Assembly (NCBI GenBank): GCA_011037195.1
Contig: JAAEAF010001118.1
Location: forward strand, 287,900-351,899
Source of the DNA: Triatoma infestans
Lineage: Eukaryota > Arthropoda > Insecta > Hemiptera > Reduviidae
Length of the DNA stretch: 64,000 nt
Reading direction: 5' to 3'
The translations under genes and the position numbers were made by a program. The notes below the pieces were generated by a model that did not search any database, was not told the origin of the DNA, and saw nothing but the letters and a program-made list of their open reading frames with translations. This document shows, piece by piece, positions 24,986 to 36,294 of the stretch (positions within the stretch are counted from its first letter, which is position 1; each line of letters opens with the position of its first letter).

Positions 24986-25083
24986 CTTTATTCATACAGC
25001 ACCAAAGGTGCAGAACAGTGTCAAAAAAAGAAAAGTTTCAATCAATTACAGAGGTACTCGTTTATGAAGTAATAATTTTTATT
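24938..25083 (-). mobile_element. LINE 3' end with (TATC)n tail, fused to viral sequence
   Basis: The GATA tract (about 24937-24985), followed by TACTTTATTCATACAGCACC, AAAGGTGCAGAACAGTG and CTCGTTTATGAAGTAATAAT, closely matches the 3' end of the minus-strand LINE at 35454-36169. On the minus strand this reads as a LINE 3' UTR with AATAAAG and a TATC tail. Similarity stops at 25083, only ~100 bp into the element, and virus-like coding begins within 30 bp. No LINE protein sequence is present in this fragment. Confidence 0.8.
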
Positions 25084-25677
25084 ATCCGTTATCGTTTTAG
25101 GTAACTTTTAACTTTTCTCACCTATTACCGGATCAAGTGCAGATGCACAAATGGAGCAATTACCGTCATTGGACGGTTTTCCTCAAGATTTTAGACATCC
25201 TGACTTGGATTGCTCAACTTACAACTTTGCTGCAGCTAGATTTGGATCGAAGAATGTGGAACGGATCGCAGAGACATACCATCGGTCACATGTCTCAGCA
25301 GAATTATTATTTAAAGATCTTATGGAGTATAACCGACTGTACGCCCCAGCAACCGTACGTACGGACCCCGTGTATGCGATGGTCCTACAATCAGTACGGA
25401 AAGAATTCATTCCTCAGGATAAAATCATACCGCTAACCCTTGGAGCGGTGGAAAAATATCCAGACTTTCCTAAAGATAGGTCACCAGGCTTACCATGGAA
25501 GGAGAAAGGATAAAATGGGATATCATATGGGACAAAAGGCGATGTGCTGGCAGATCCCATAGCGTGTGCTACATGGCACAGAAAATGGAAGAATGTTGGG
25601 GGGGGTCGATCTGAGACCTTGCCAGATGTAGCTCTATTCGTAAGAGCTCAAGTTACCGGAGTTGACAGGGAGAAAGT
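25084..25677 (+). pseudogene. endogenous partitivirus-like RdRp fragment
   Basis: One reading frame stays open from at least 25112 to 25678, interrupted by a single TAA at 25511. It encodes a fragment from the N-terminal half of an RNA-dependent RNA polymerase resembling those of Partitiviridae and related two-segment dsRNA viruses. Visible family-type blocks are LPSLDGFPQDFRHPDLD, the DPVYAM and FIPQDK region, YPDFPKDRSPGLPWKEKG, then TKGDV, and LPDVALFVRAQV. The fragment ends at DREKV, before the palm motifs A-C, so it has no catalytic GDD and cannot make an active polymerase. There is no intron, capsid gene or viral terminus. In live viruses this enzyme copies the genome inside the particle. 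The virus family is assigned from motif pattern alone. Confidence 0.75.
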
Positions 25678-25689
25678 CTAATAATAATT

Positions 25690-26750
25690 AGTACCATCTC
25701 TCACTTGCTTTAAATTTACTTAAAGGAGAAGATGGAAAAGAATGTAATGAATAAAAAAGAAGGAATGTGAGTATAGCTGTATAAATGTTTGTAGATATCC
25801 AGGTAAAACATACAAGTAATTAAGAGACTTTTTTTTAAATGTATATTTCCTTAATTGAAAAACAGTTGTAAAAAATGTGCGCTAATCATGGCCCACTATC
25901 AAGTGATTGGCAGTTGTTAATATATCATATGGGAGATGATATAGTAGAGGGGGGCCTAGTAAGTGTAACGTATTGCTGAGTGATCATTAAATAAAAATGC
26001 CACATAGAGGCACGAACGCACTGATTTGTGCCCAGGTAGAAACCATTAGTCAGACTGTGTATAGATTGCGCAAACACAAGGAATGTTCGTAGTTCCCTAT
26101 CTAGCCAGTGTGTTCGTTCCTATATATACCACTCCTACAAAAAATAAATAAATAAAAAAAACAAAACGGAATATTTTGAATCTATCCATGGAAGAATCGT
26201 GGCTAAGTTCTATTCCCTTCATATTTGAAACATTTAAATATTCTAACACCGTATAGAAGAGCCGGTCGAAGTAATATCATTTTCGGTCGAAGCTGGAAGT
26301 AATGTATCATTTTTGTTTATTATAATATATTATAAATTAGATAATCCAAGCTGAATTGAAGAATTATTAACGATTACTGGATTAAGGTTGAAGGATTAAA
26401 AGGTGAGTTGAAGGATTACTATATTAAAGAATTGTATTATTTTAATCATATATTTTTTCACAAAACTATTATGTATATAAAAAATTTCAAAAATAGGTTT
26501 TTTTTGGTAAAGATTTGTTTGTCTTCTTTACGGTATCTCGCAAAGTTTGGGAATCCCTGTTATAACTTGATCATTTTTCATTTTTTTTTTTATTATTATT
26601 ATTATTATCTCTTTGACAATATTTCAAACATGTAAACACAAATATTTATAAATGGTAGATCTCGGAGTTTACTTACTTCTTTTAAAGTAACATATCATTT
26701 TCATCAAGTAGTCCCATACATATATATTAATTTGATATAAAATCTTTTAT
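25690..26750. other. non-coding intron sequence
   Basis: A GC-richer patch at about 25870-26130 may be an unidentified repeat, but it is not repeated elsewhere in the window. Otherwise AT-rich with T runs (26581-26606). Confidence 0.35.
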
Positions 26751-26754
26751 TCTA

Positions 26755-28494
26755 GTAGTTTAGCTAGAATTAAGATGGAGAATTTGGGATCATATTTTAG
26801 GATATATAAAGGAGTCATCAAGGAGGGTGGCCCATTATCTCCTTCTCTTTTCAATTGTTCGCGAGAAGAAGTATGCAGTAATTTGAACAGGTATAGTAGT
26901 AGGTATGGTCTATATGGTGAATGGGAAATGACTGACTGATATTTGATTTGCGGTTGATGTCGTTCTTTTTGCAGAGTCACCAAATATGTTGGAAAGAATG
27001 GTAAATGAACTAATAGAAGCTGGTAGTTTAGCTGGACTGAATTTAAATATCAGTAAAACAATGCTGTATTTATAAATAGTCCCAGATTGGAGATTAAAGA
27101 CAATGGAGTGCCATTATCCTGGACGATCGAAGTCATCTATATATGTCAGACTGTATGTTTCCAAGATTGATCTAAAAAGATAATTGATAGAAGGATAATT
27201 CTCACCTGGAAGAAGTTCTGGTCCTTAAAATTCATATTAATATCAACTAAAATTTAAATAAAAATATTAGTGAAGTAAAGAAAGGGCAAATTTTGGGTAG
27301 TTGTGTGGTACCGTGCTTAACGTATGGCTCACAGACATGCAGCTAACAAAAAAGGATTTGTAAAGTTTAAAAACTACTCAAAGAGCAATCGAACGTAGTA
27401 TATTGGGTATTAACATAGTACATTGGGTAAAGATCGTATTAGGTGTAACGTTATATATGCAGGAGAACCAATGTGAAAGATATTGAGGTTAAAATTAAGA
27501 AATCATATTAGCAGTGGGGATGGATACCTAGCTAGAACTAATGATAACATCTTTCCAACAGGGAAAAGGAGTGGCAATCAGTGAAGCTGTTAAATAAACT
27601 AAGAAATATCAAGGGTACCACAAAGAAATGGTCAACCTCAAGTCGAGAGTCTCGGCGAGAATGAGACTCGGTCACACCATGTTGACACACAGCCACATAT
27701 TCCGAAGAGAACCTCAGCCGGTATGCAACGCTTGCAATACGACATTAACGGTCCCGCTATTCTTTTGGAATGTTCGAAATATGTAAACGCTCGGGGAAAG
27801 GTAAATTTGCCGACCAGTCTTACAGATGTATTAGGAGACAATGAGGGCAATATCTATAAATACTTTCGAATATCTTAAGAGAGGTTCATCTATTTTATTT
27901 GTTGTGAAACTAGCTGTACATAGTTGTTTGCTGGTGTCTTGTGTATAGGTATTTATTTTATAAGTGATCTAAGGGAGTAGAGGAATATGATTAGACCTAG
28001 ATTGTGGGTTTGCTGTAGAACTTGTTAGACTGGTGGGTATGGATATGCATCCCGGATGAGTCCTTACAAATTAGAAACAGGTGCAAAGGACATAGCATAG
28101 CTGTTGTGCACCTTAAAAAAATCCAGAAAAAAAAAATGATAACAGGTGGTGTAAATTAGTTACAGTATGGAAACCTTATTTGAGTCGAAGGAAAAGAGGA
28201 CGGCAGACGATAAGATGGACGGATGAGTTGGTGAAACAAGCAGGTTCAAAAGCACAAGACAGGGAAGAATGGAACAGAATGGGAGAGGCCTATGCTCTGT
28301 TAGGGCCTGGTTTTAGTGAATAGTGATGGTTGTAAGCAGTAATATGATATTTAGTGAACTATAGAGGACTGACAAATTTAAATTTTTATTATTTAAGTTT
28401 TCTTTTCTTATATTTTGTGAAGATAATGTGTTTTGTTTTTTGATCTTATACAATGCTATAATCTAAAACCAAATAAAGGCTATTATTATTATTA
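26755..28494 (+). mobile_element. LINE relic, split by a nested LINE
   Basis: Degenerate frames show an RT segment near 26815-26850 (GGPLSPSLFN, from the QGDPLSP box). It is followed by the YADD-region remnant and ESPNMLERMVNELIEAG-like residues (about 26970-27030). A C-terminal part (CLTYGSQT near 27320, GDGYLARTND near 27520) then breaks off at 27549 and resumes at 28145 with RRKRGRQTIRWTDELVKQAG and KAQDREEWNRMGEAYALLGP. The 3' UTR contains AATAAAGG and ends in a (TTA)n tail at about 28481-28494. The many stops show an old copy. The interruption is the nested element 27550-28134. Confidence 0.75.
27550..28134 (+). mobile_element. nested Jockey-like LINE 3' end
   Basis: Inserted into the LINE above. 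The 10-bp duplication AATGATAACA lies on both sides (27540-27549 and 28135-28144). The insert encodes a C-terminal zinc-knuckle region of the Jockey/CR1 kind at 27650-27770 (RMRLGHTMLTHSHIF, then CNACNTTLTV), shifts frame near 27765, and continues LLECSKYVNARGK to a stop at about 27878. A 3' UTR and an A-rich tail (about 28114-28136) follow. It is strongly 5'-truncated. Confidence 0.85.
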
Positions 28495-31400
28495 CCATCA
28501 TTTTCTAAAAATATGATTGAAATCATGATTGAATCAATCTTTAAGTTAGTAAATTGATTTGGCTTAGTGAAAAAAAAGTAAAATAAATGATTTCATCATT
28601 AGAGTTCTAGTATCAGAGACATTTTCCGTAGTAGCCTGCTTCATTTGGTGGTCATCCGACCGGTTTCGGGCGTTCGCCCATCTTCAGGATGTGTTTGTCA
28701 GACAGTGTGATAACACAGACTTACACAGAGCAAATTCAGTTTATACACTCTAGTATCTAGTAACTAGAGTTCTAGAATCTAGAGTTCTAGTAACTGAGAG
28801 ATCCCCAGTTCGAAATTCCGATAATAATGCAAAAAAATAATTCATATTATTGTATAAAAATAGCTCAAGTCCAGGAAATCTGATTTGATAGTTGGACGTT
28901 TAAGCACGCTTGGTAAAAATAGGCATTACTTTACTTTTACTGATTAAATCATTAAATAATGACTATATTGTCGCAGAAGATGATCCCCATTGTAGACGGT
29001 CGATTTTGAAATCCTTTATTCCATATAACCGTCTTAATACTGAAGGAATTGTAAAGGAGAATGTTCGGTTGATGCACGCTACTATTGGCCAAAACCAATT
29101 ATTTTTGTTTTTTGTTTTTTATGTTTGAGGAAGGCTGACTGGTAATCGGTCTTGTTCTAGTCAACAATACTTGAAGTTCATTTATTTCATTTCAATTCAT
29201 TTATTTCCAAAATTCTTTGCCGACCATATTAAAAGATTTGTCACGGCATCTTTTCAGCCAGATGGTACAGTTAGGTGGGGGTGGATGTGTCTTACATACA
29301 GCAGATAATGAATTTTCGTGCAATTTACTTCTACATGAGATGTGCAGAGATTAGAATGTATAAAAAAAAAGGGAAGACTATAAAACCAAATATACCAACA
29401 CATCTATTGGGCTTTCTGGAGTGCCAATGTTTGTACATAGAATTATATTCCTCTGTAAAGCGTAAATATGTGATGTGTGTATGTATGTTTTGTGTGGTAT
29501 GCTAAACCTAAGTAACTCCATACAGACATCACCTGCAACTACTTCTGTAGGCTCTGTATGTAATGAGATTCTGGGAGCTTCTAGGTAGGGCGGGAGTTTA
29601 GGTGTTGTAAAGCTGGGATATACAGAGTACCAAGAACCCTGAAGAAGTGGCTAACTTATTTTCCTCTATGATTTATAAAGGGAGGTACTTCAATGACAAT
29701 ATCTACTGCTACCTGAAATTACAGTTGTAATAATTATGGTGAAGAATTTTAAAGGTCAATTGAGCATTCTACAATAACTTCCACGGCTTTTATTTTTACC
29801 GTTGCAGAAAATGAATAGTTTTCGAGAGTAAAGATTAAATTGAACAACTAGTTTATCATAAATAGGTTAGCAAAATATTTAGTATAGAAATGTCAGGGAC
29901 GTGGCTACAAAGAAAAATATTACACTGAGCTCTCTGGATGTCTGTGTTTGATTATAGAATGCAGTCTGTTCGTGTGTACTATAGAGGTGGCCTATAAAAT
30001 TAAGCTAATCCAACGTACGCAAATATCCTTAAAATAGACCCCGTTCAGTTTTTATAAAAAACAAGTCTAGTTTCCAATTTTGAAAAAATAAAGTTCGATA
30101 AAAGAACATAAGATTAACTTATGCTATACAGATAAAATAAGTATCGTATTTAAACTTTAATATTATATTAATGTAATTTAAGCTGTAATAATAATTTAAT
30201 ACTGTAATTCAATTTACATACAAAGAAGGAAATTAACAAGAGGATGTTTAGTTGTGTATTCTAAACGAAAGTTTTTCAACATCTTGCTGCAGGAAATTTG
30301 TTTAATAGATCTCAGTATATTGTATGATTTTTTTGGTATCATGAAAACCCTGACTCAGTCAAGCATGAATAACATTCTTTTTTTCGGCAACATTGACAAT
30401 AATTCCACAATTTTGAAGTTTCTTTTCAGATTATAAAGACGTACAACTAATGCTATTGCAGGCAGGTCAGAATTCAAATGTGAAGCCTTAAGGTAACCTG
30501 AAAAAAAAGAAGAAATCAATTAAAGTTAAAAACTGTAATGGACAGGCCAGAAAACTAAATCTATTTTAGTATAGTGCCTCGCTAGGAAAGTTCTGCACTT
30601 AAGTCATCGGTAGACCAGTTGTAGCCCCCCCCCCCCCCAAGTCAACAATCTAAAAAAAGTTTAGGTTAAAGTTTAACTAATAATTGCGTTCTTGAAGAGA
30701 GATTCCTTGGGTTGTGAGGAAATTAGGTTCAGGACCTTTGGTCGGAATAGGATGTCTGTGGAAGAACTTAGGCAATTTTCTTTTAAGATTATTGTCCGAT
30801 TTTGTTGAATATTAGATGGGTTAGGCTCGGGTCTGGATTTTGTTGCAAAAAAAGAACTTCAAATTCCCAGATAAGGAATCGGTGCCATCATATTAAAAAG
30901 GCGCTACAAATAAAAAAATAAATAACAGATTTAAAATTGAATGAATGTAACAATGTAGGCACCACAACCTAGAGTTGGCAATGGTATTCAAAACAATGAA
31001 GAGTTTAAAGTGAGTCAAGAGACTGATGCGATGGCAGATCAAACAATGTATATTTGTTTTCCAAAAAATCTTGAAGTAGAATCGAGTAAAAAAGTGGTTT
31101 GAAATAAAGCAATGACTCTCATTAGTTATTTACATAACACAGACGTAATCAAATTGTTTGGCTGTTTATATTCTAGTCGTTGAGTGTATATTATGTGTTT
31201 ATAATAGTTAGGAAGGTTGGATAAGGTGGAGGGGACTATCGTCTATCATATTGTTTTTAGGTATGTATGTATGTGTATGTGAGAGAGAGAGAGTAAGAGA
31301 ACAATATTGGTTAAATATGAGTATCTTGATGTAATCTTAGATTATAAAAGATTAGAAAAAGATTGTAGCTGTGTCTTGAACAAAGTAAACACATTAGCAC

Positions 31401-32154
31401 CATAGAAATAAAAGGTACACGGCACGTTCGTTATAACACACAAATACAGATTATATCTTTACTAGTTTTGTGTATGCTCATGCCGCTAATATTATTATTA
31501 TTAAGTTAATATTCTTTTTATTAACCATAAATACATTTACAACATCTTTACTAAAATATATTTCACATGTTACTAAGTAAATGGAGATTGAAGGACTCTT
31601 TAATATGGCAGTAGTAAGTAATTTCAGTCCAGACGATCATAAAATACTCTTTGTTTCTTTCGTACCATTTGGCTTTTCTTATTCAAGGGTGTTCCCTTGT
31701 TTTTGAACCAAAAATATTTGCTTCATACTCGGACCCAGATGGGTTATTCCACTAGATATGTTCTGTCCGATCTCCCAGAGAAAAAAAAATATTTCAGCTG
31801 CTTGGACCGACTGGGGTCATGAGATTTTTTGCGTTTAAACGATTCCTTGACTGCTCCTGCGGAGGTATTCTCATATTCAATATACTCAGCTTATTTAGTA
31901 GATTTTCTCATTCCTACTTATAAGAGAAATTCGAGGGTGAATGCTCCCCCCAAAAAGGCTTCCAGAAGGAAGGTTGTACTAAACTCTGAACAGTTTATTT
32001 TTTAAATTTACTTCATGGGACTGGGAAATTGACTACAACGAAGTGAAACTAAGCACTACTATGGAGTAGAATTCAAACAAACGATCCTATTTGGAGAGTT
32101 TACCCTAAACCCTATGGCGCAAAAATCCATGAGGAGCGAGGGTTTTGAATAGGG
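28495..32154. other. mostly non-coding intron sequence
   Basis: Apart from a short dispersed repeat at 28640-28752, I see no coding or transposon signal. It contains a (C)n tract at 30627-30638, a GTAT-type repeat with GA dinucleotides near 31261-31292, and AT-rich sequence throughout. Short open frames here show no family features. Confidence 0.4.
28640..28752. repeat. dispersed repeat with GC-rich hairpin
   Basis: Contains CCGGTTTCGGGCGTTCGCCC, in which GGGCG-TTCG-CCC can fold, followed by ATCTTCAGGATGTGTTTGTC and CACAGAGCAAATTCAGTTTA. A second copy lies at 56795-56925. The CCGGTTTCGG...ATCATCAGG pattern is one I associate with widespread arthropod interspersed repeats, but I cannot name the element. 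Confidence 0.6.
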
Positions 32155-32345
32155 GGACGTGTGGTAAGCACGCCGCAATTCCCACGCCGTTTAGTTCCGG
32201 CCTTCGCTACCTAGGTCGCTACTAACTATAGTTTTCCCACTTTTCATTCTGGGTCAACATCAACATTTTACTCTCACGGGAATCGAACTGTGAATTCTCG
32301 CACGAAAAGCGAGCGCGCTAACCAATTAGATCAACGCGTGAGGAC
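32155..32345 (-). repeat. tRNA-derived SINE, second family
   Basis: Minus-strand head: GCGTTGATCTAATTGGTTAG (A box region) followed by TTCGATTCCCGTGAGAG (B box). Shares the head and the downstream GTTGACCCAGA-type block with 12160-12288, and extends further, to about 32155. Confidence 0.65.
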
Positions 32346-32418
32346 GATTTGGAGAGGATTTCAGTCAAAATTCATTAGAAAAATGAATGATGTTTGTTTT
32401 TAATTGTTTCATTTATTC

Positions 32419-33352
32419 GGATATGTAATATCTCGGTGAGCCTGGGAAGGCTAGCTACGGTCTTTCAGGTGGAGCTAGTCGCGATTATTATCTGCGCCGC
32501 CGAAATAAGAAGACGGGGAGTGTATAACTCCAGAGTCGTCATTTATTCGGATAGCCAGGCTGCTCTGCGGGCAATTGACTCGTGGGAGATCAGCTCAAGG
32601 CTGGTGTGGGACTGCCTAGGTGCACTCAGGGAAATTAGTAGCCATAATAAGGTCTTCCTGGTTTGGGTACCTGGGCACTCGGGTTACAGAGGCAATGAGG
32701 CGGCGGACCGCCTGGCCCGGGAGGGTTCAATGAGAGCACTTATCGGGCCGGAGCCGTTCTGTAGCGTCTCAAGATGCCTCAGGAGTGCATCCATCAAGGC
32801 ATGGATGCAGGACCGATCAAGGGAATGGTGGGTCAAAACTTCAGGCCAGAGGCAGGCGAAAAAGTTTATCCATAGCCACTCGCCCAAGCTAACTGCGGAA
32901 CTACTCCAATTAGGCCGGGCGGCCATAAGGATAGCAGTTGGCGTTCTCACTGGCCATTGTAGATTAAATAAGCACATGCATCGCATGGGCCTGGCAACGG
33001 ATAGCCTGTGTAGGTTTTGTCAGGAGGAAGAGGAGACGGCACTGCACGTGGTATGTCAGTGCGAGGGGCTGGTCTGGCTAAGGTACCGCCTCTTTGGTAA
33101 AGAGAAGCTGGTGCCAACAAGCCTCAGCCAGGGCCGTCTCTCGGACCTATTAAGTCTTTTAAGGCAAGCAGGACTCGAGAGAGTGCTGTGACCTGATTGA
33201 CCACCTGGGAGCCCCCCTCCCAATTCCACAGTCCGGCTAAGGACAGGGATAGGGGGAGGGTCTCCAACTAGGGGGGTGCCACAATAGATCCTTGGGGTGT
33301 CGCGGTGGCGTAGGCTGAAGGGCCAATTCCCCCATTAGAATCTAATGTAATC
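32419..33352 (+). mobile_element. 5'-truncated I/R1-type LINE with 11-bp TSD
   Basis: The perfect 11-bp duplication TTCATTTATTC flanks the insert at 32408-32418 and 33353-33363. The element is 934 bp: RNase H and C-terminal coding, a stop at 33189-33191, then a GC-rich 3' UTR of ~160 bp ending CTAATGTAATC with no poly(A). GC content is far above that of its surroundings, which fits a recent insertion. Confidence 0.88.
32427..33191 (+). pseudogene. LINE RNase H and zinc-knuckle C-terminus, open frame
   Basis: An uninterrupted frame encodes SLGRLATVFQVELVAIIICA, then YSDSQAALRAIDSW (RNase H catalytic aspartate), LVWVPGHSGYRGNEAADRLA (HxGxxGNxxAD signature), GVLTGHCRLNKHMHRMGL and the knuckle CRFCQEEEETALHVVCQC. 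The conserved C-x2-C-x8-H-x4-C spacing is complete. It ends LERVL at a natural stop. The first in-frame methionine (32394) lies in target DNA outside the duplication, so it is not a real start. The polymerase and endonuclease portions are lost by truncation. The frame is well preserved compared with the relative at 19.3 kb. Confidence 0.88.
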
Positions 33353-33363
33353 TTCATTTATTC

Positions 33364-34583
33364 ACTTATTTTCTCAAATGCACCGCCAACATATATATAT
33401 ATAAGGATGTACAACCTGCTTTCAGACATTTGTAAACAGTTGTGATTTTTGGAAACACAAGCCTATGGCCGGGCCACAAGCGCCCTCTGAAAAGCCACTT
33501 TAATTAAATATAAGTGAAAATTGTATTTCCTATATTATAAATGATGCTAAAAATTGCAACACGGATTTTTGGAAGTTCTGTGAATGCTGTGTCAAGATCA
33601 CATGTTTAGTTGCCATTCTATCAATTACGGTTCCACCACCTACATAATTTTTGGAACAAATACGTAAAAAATTCGTCTCTTAAGAAACATCATCTTTTCG
33701 AGTTATGAAATCGTAATAAATGAGTGAATCATTTCAGCCGAGATGGTTTCTTCCTTTTTTCCATGGTTTTAAAATGCATTTCCTTATTATAAACATTCGA
33801 AAAACTTCAATCTTGAAGAATTCCATTTCAAATAAAAAAACAAAATACATTCCAATATTTTGATCAATTTGGTTTTACGATTTGTGCATTTTGTTTGTAG
33901 AAGATTCCTAAGAAATATGAATGTTATCTGTCTGTCGCCGCTGTTTTAACATTTAAATGAAGCAGGGCTAGACAGAGAAGGAAAAGGGCGCAAATAATAC
34001 AGCCTAAATGCATTAACTCTTTTCGTTAGGACCCCCGGTCATGAGAAAATAATAAATAAGGGACAGGTTTAGTTCGATGTTAGCAGACTGGAAAATTATA
34101 TGTGATGGCCTCGTGTTCGAGTCTCGGCAGAGCTACCATTAAGTTCATGTCTATTGAGGAAATATTTATATAGAATGAATTATAGAACGAAAGGTCATAC
34201 GGATTGACCCCGTTTCATTTGCCAAAGCAATATTTTCATACAATTTTCGAAATAGAGGTCACTGATACTGCAACAGGCGTCCCATGCCTTCTTTTTCTAT
34301 CAATAATGGTAGAAAAAAAAAGGAATATACACAGTTCCAAAAATTGCAAATAACAATAAATGCCCATACTTGATAGATATATATTTATATTTTTTTTTAT
34401 TTTTCTTACTTTTTTTAAGCCATACACATGTGATATTGTTATCTCCGATATTGCTATCTTGAGAATTAAAAAAAAAAATATATCTTTAATTTATGTATCC
34501 ATTCACATCATAAAATTTATGAAATAATATTACTTGCTTACAAAATCTTAAAAGTAATTATATAACACTAATAGACTTTCACT

Positions 34584-34614
<31 letters not shown>

Positions 34615-35045
34615 AAATACAGACAAAACTGGTATATCACTGCTGGAAGTCCTTCTATATTTAGAAATACATTTTATAAATCATAATTGAATTAAAAATG
34701 GTTGATACGTATGAATTCTAATGAGAAATGTGTAGGAATTCAAAATAATCAAGTTTCATCTTTAATAATTTTTTTTTTTTATACAACACTCATTTGTTAT
34801 GTTTTCTACAGATAAATCCAAATAAGTTAGAAAAATAAAAATATCAATTGATTGGAAATTGAAATTGCGTTAGATGAATATGATGAAACTCAAAAGTAAT
34901 AAAAAGAATCATTACCCAAGCAGCATTATTGTGTAAACAAAAATGATTAGCAGCATAGTGAAAAAGGCAATGCAATCTTAAATATTTAAGAATATTTTTT
35001 CGTTATATATTTTTTTAAGTGGTAAGTAATCAAAGTTTAATAACT
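33364..35045. other. non-coding intron sequence
   Basis: AT-rich with A and T runs (34586-34598, 34770-34779). A tRNA-like B box (TGTTCGAGTCTCGG, about 34112-34125) may mark a decayed SINE, but no matching core follows. Confidence 0.4.
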
Positions 35046-35049
35046 ACAA

Positions 35050-35345
35050 ATAGGAAAGGGAATAAATAGCTAAGTGGTTAGCGTACTGGACTCCCACGGG
35101 GGGATCCCGGGTTCGCGTCCAGCTGAGTTGCCCTTAGATTTTTTTCTTCCTAGGAACCTCTCTCTACAGCTCACTATCCGGTGATGGACAGTGTTTTCCA
35201 GTCTACTAACATCGAAATTGTTATCTTTGTTGTCTACCGGACGAGAGAACAGTGTCCTGCGGCCGGCAGTGCACTGAGAAGGCTCCGGGCGTCACTCTGA
35301 CCATTGATATTTGACTCGCCTTAAATTAAAAAAATAAAATAAAAT
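35050..35345 (+). repeat. tRNA-derived SINE, long form
   Basis: Head with A box TAGCTAAGTGGTTAGCG and B box GGGTTCGCGTCC, then the SINE body (CGGTGATGGACAGTG, GGCAGTGCACTGAGAAGG, CTCCGGGCGTCA), and a tail TCGCCTTAAATTAAAAAAAT. The body is ~60 bp longer than other copies because of an additional segment around 35200-35250. Confidence 0.75.
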
Positions 35346-35453
35346 AACAGCAAATGATAGTATTATTTAATATCAAAAAATAACAATTTACGGATAAAAG
35401 GCGCCTAAAAGCACATTAACGGTTTAGGTTTTTTAATTACCTTAAGGTTTTTA

Positions 35454-36169
35454 GATAGATAGATAGATACTTTATTCGTACAGCACCAAAGGTACAGAAC
35501 AGTGTCAAAAAAATAAAAAATTTCAATCATTTACAAAAGTACTCGTTTATGCAGTAATAATTTTTATTTAGTAAATATTTTTTAAGTTCCTTTTTAAATT
35601 TATTTTTTGATAGGCTCACCTGAAGCAAAGACTCAGGCAAACAATTATAGAATTTAGCGGCCATATATAGTGGGCTTTTTCCAACTTTTGGATTCCCATA
35701 TGCATGCACCTCCAATAAGTTGTTTTGCCTTGTCGTAATGTTATGTAGTTCACCTCTACGCCGGAACTTATTTGGATGTTTTATAAGAAATATGGCATAT
35801 TTAAGGATATAGCAGCAAGGTAGTGTCAGAAAGCCTAATCGCGGAAATAGTTCGCGACAACTTGTATCCTTTCTAACTTGTAATTATTCTAACTGCCATC
35901 TTCTGAACTTAAACACATTCACCGCTAGTGGCGCGCTTCCCCACAACATTATGCCATAAGTCATGACTGTATGGAACAGCGCATAGTAGGCCGTCTTCAA
36001 TCCTTCAATGGTCAGTACGCCCAGTCAGTCGTCTCATCAAATAACAGTCTACTTAATTTCTCACATTTTTCCTCACTTAAGGCACCATAATTTAATTGAG
36101 TATCTAGTATAATACCTACATAGCCCACCGTGCTAATGAGGTTTTTGTTCTTAAATTCCGCATTGACAT
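35454..36169 (-). mobile_element. CR1/Jockey-like LINE 3' end with 10-bp TSD
   Basis: Minus-strand element flanked by AAGGTTTTTA at 35444-35453 and 36170-36179. Its 3' tail is (TATC)n after AATAAAG (35454-35475). The minus strand encodes the far C-terminus of the RT polyprotein: FPRLGFLTLPCCYILKYAIF in one frame, then NPKVGKSPLYMAAKFYNCLP and SKNKFKKELKKYLL in 35527-35715. The upstream part is broken into several frames. Further upstream (36000-36150) is a degenerate thumb region (VGYVGIILDTQLNYG). It is an inactive copy of the family that supplies the 3' tail at 24.9 kb. Confidence 0.85.
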
Positions 36170-36294
36170 AAGGTTTTTAATTACCAACTTTTGTGAACTT
36201 AAAATGTTTAGAAAGATACTTTACAACTTACGCGGACACAAATATATAAATATATGCGTATGTGTATGTATGTAAGGTTTTGTCGTTTAGAAAA

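Noticed and set aside
25137..25436. Overlapping +1 frame of 99 codons over the viral fragment
   Set aside because: Its translation has no family pattern. The other frame carries the RdRp blocks.
32684..32986. 100-codon minus-strand frame
   Set aside because: Antisense shadow of the RNase H domain, retained because of high local GC.
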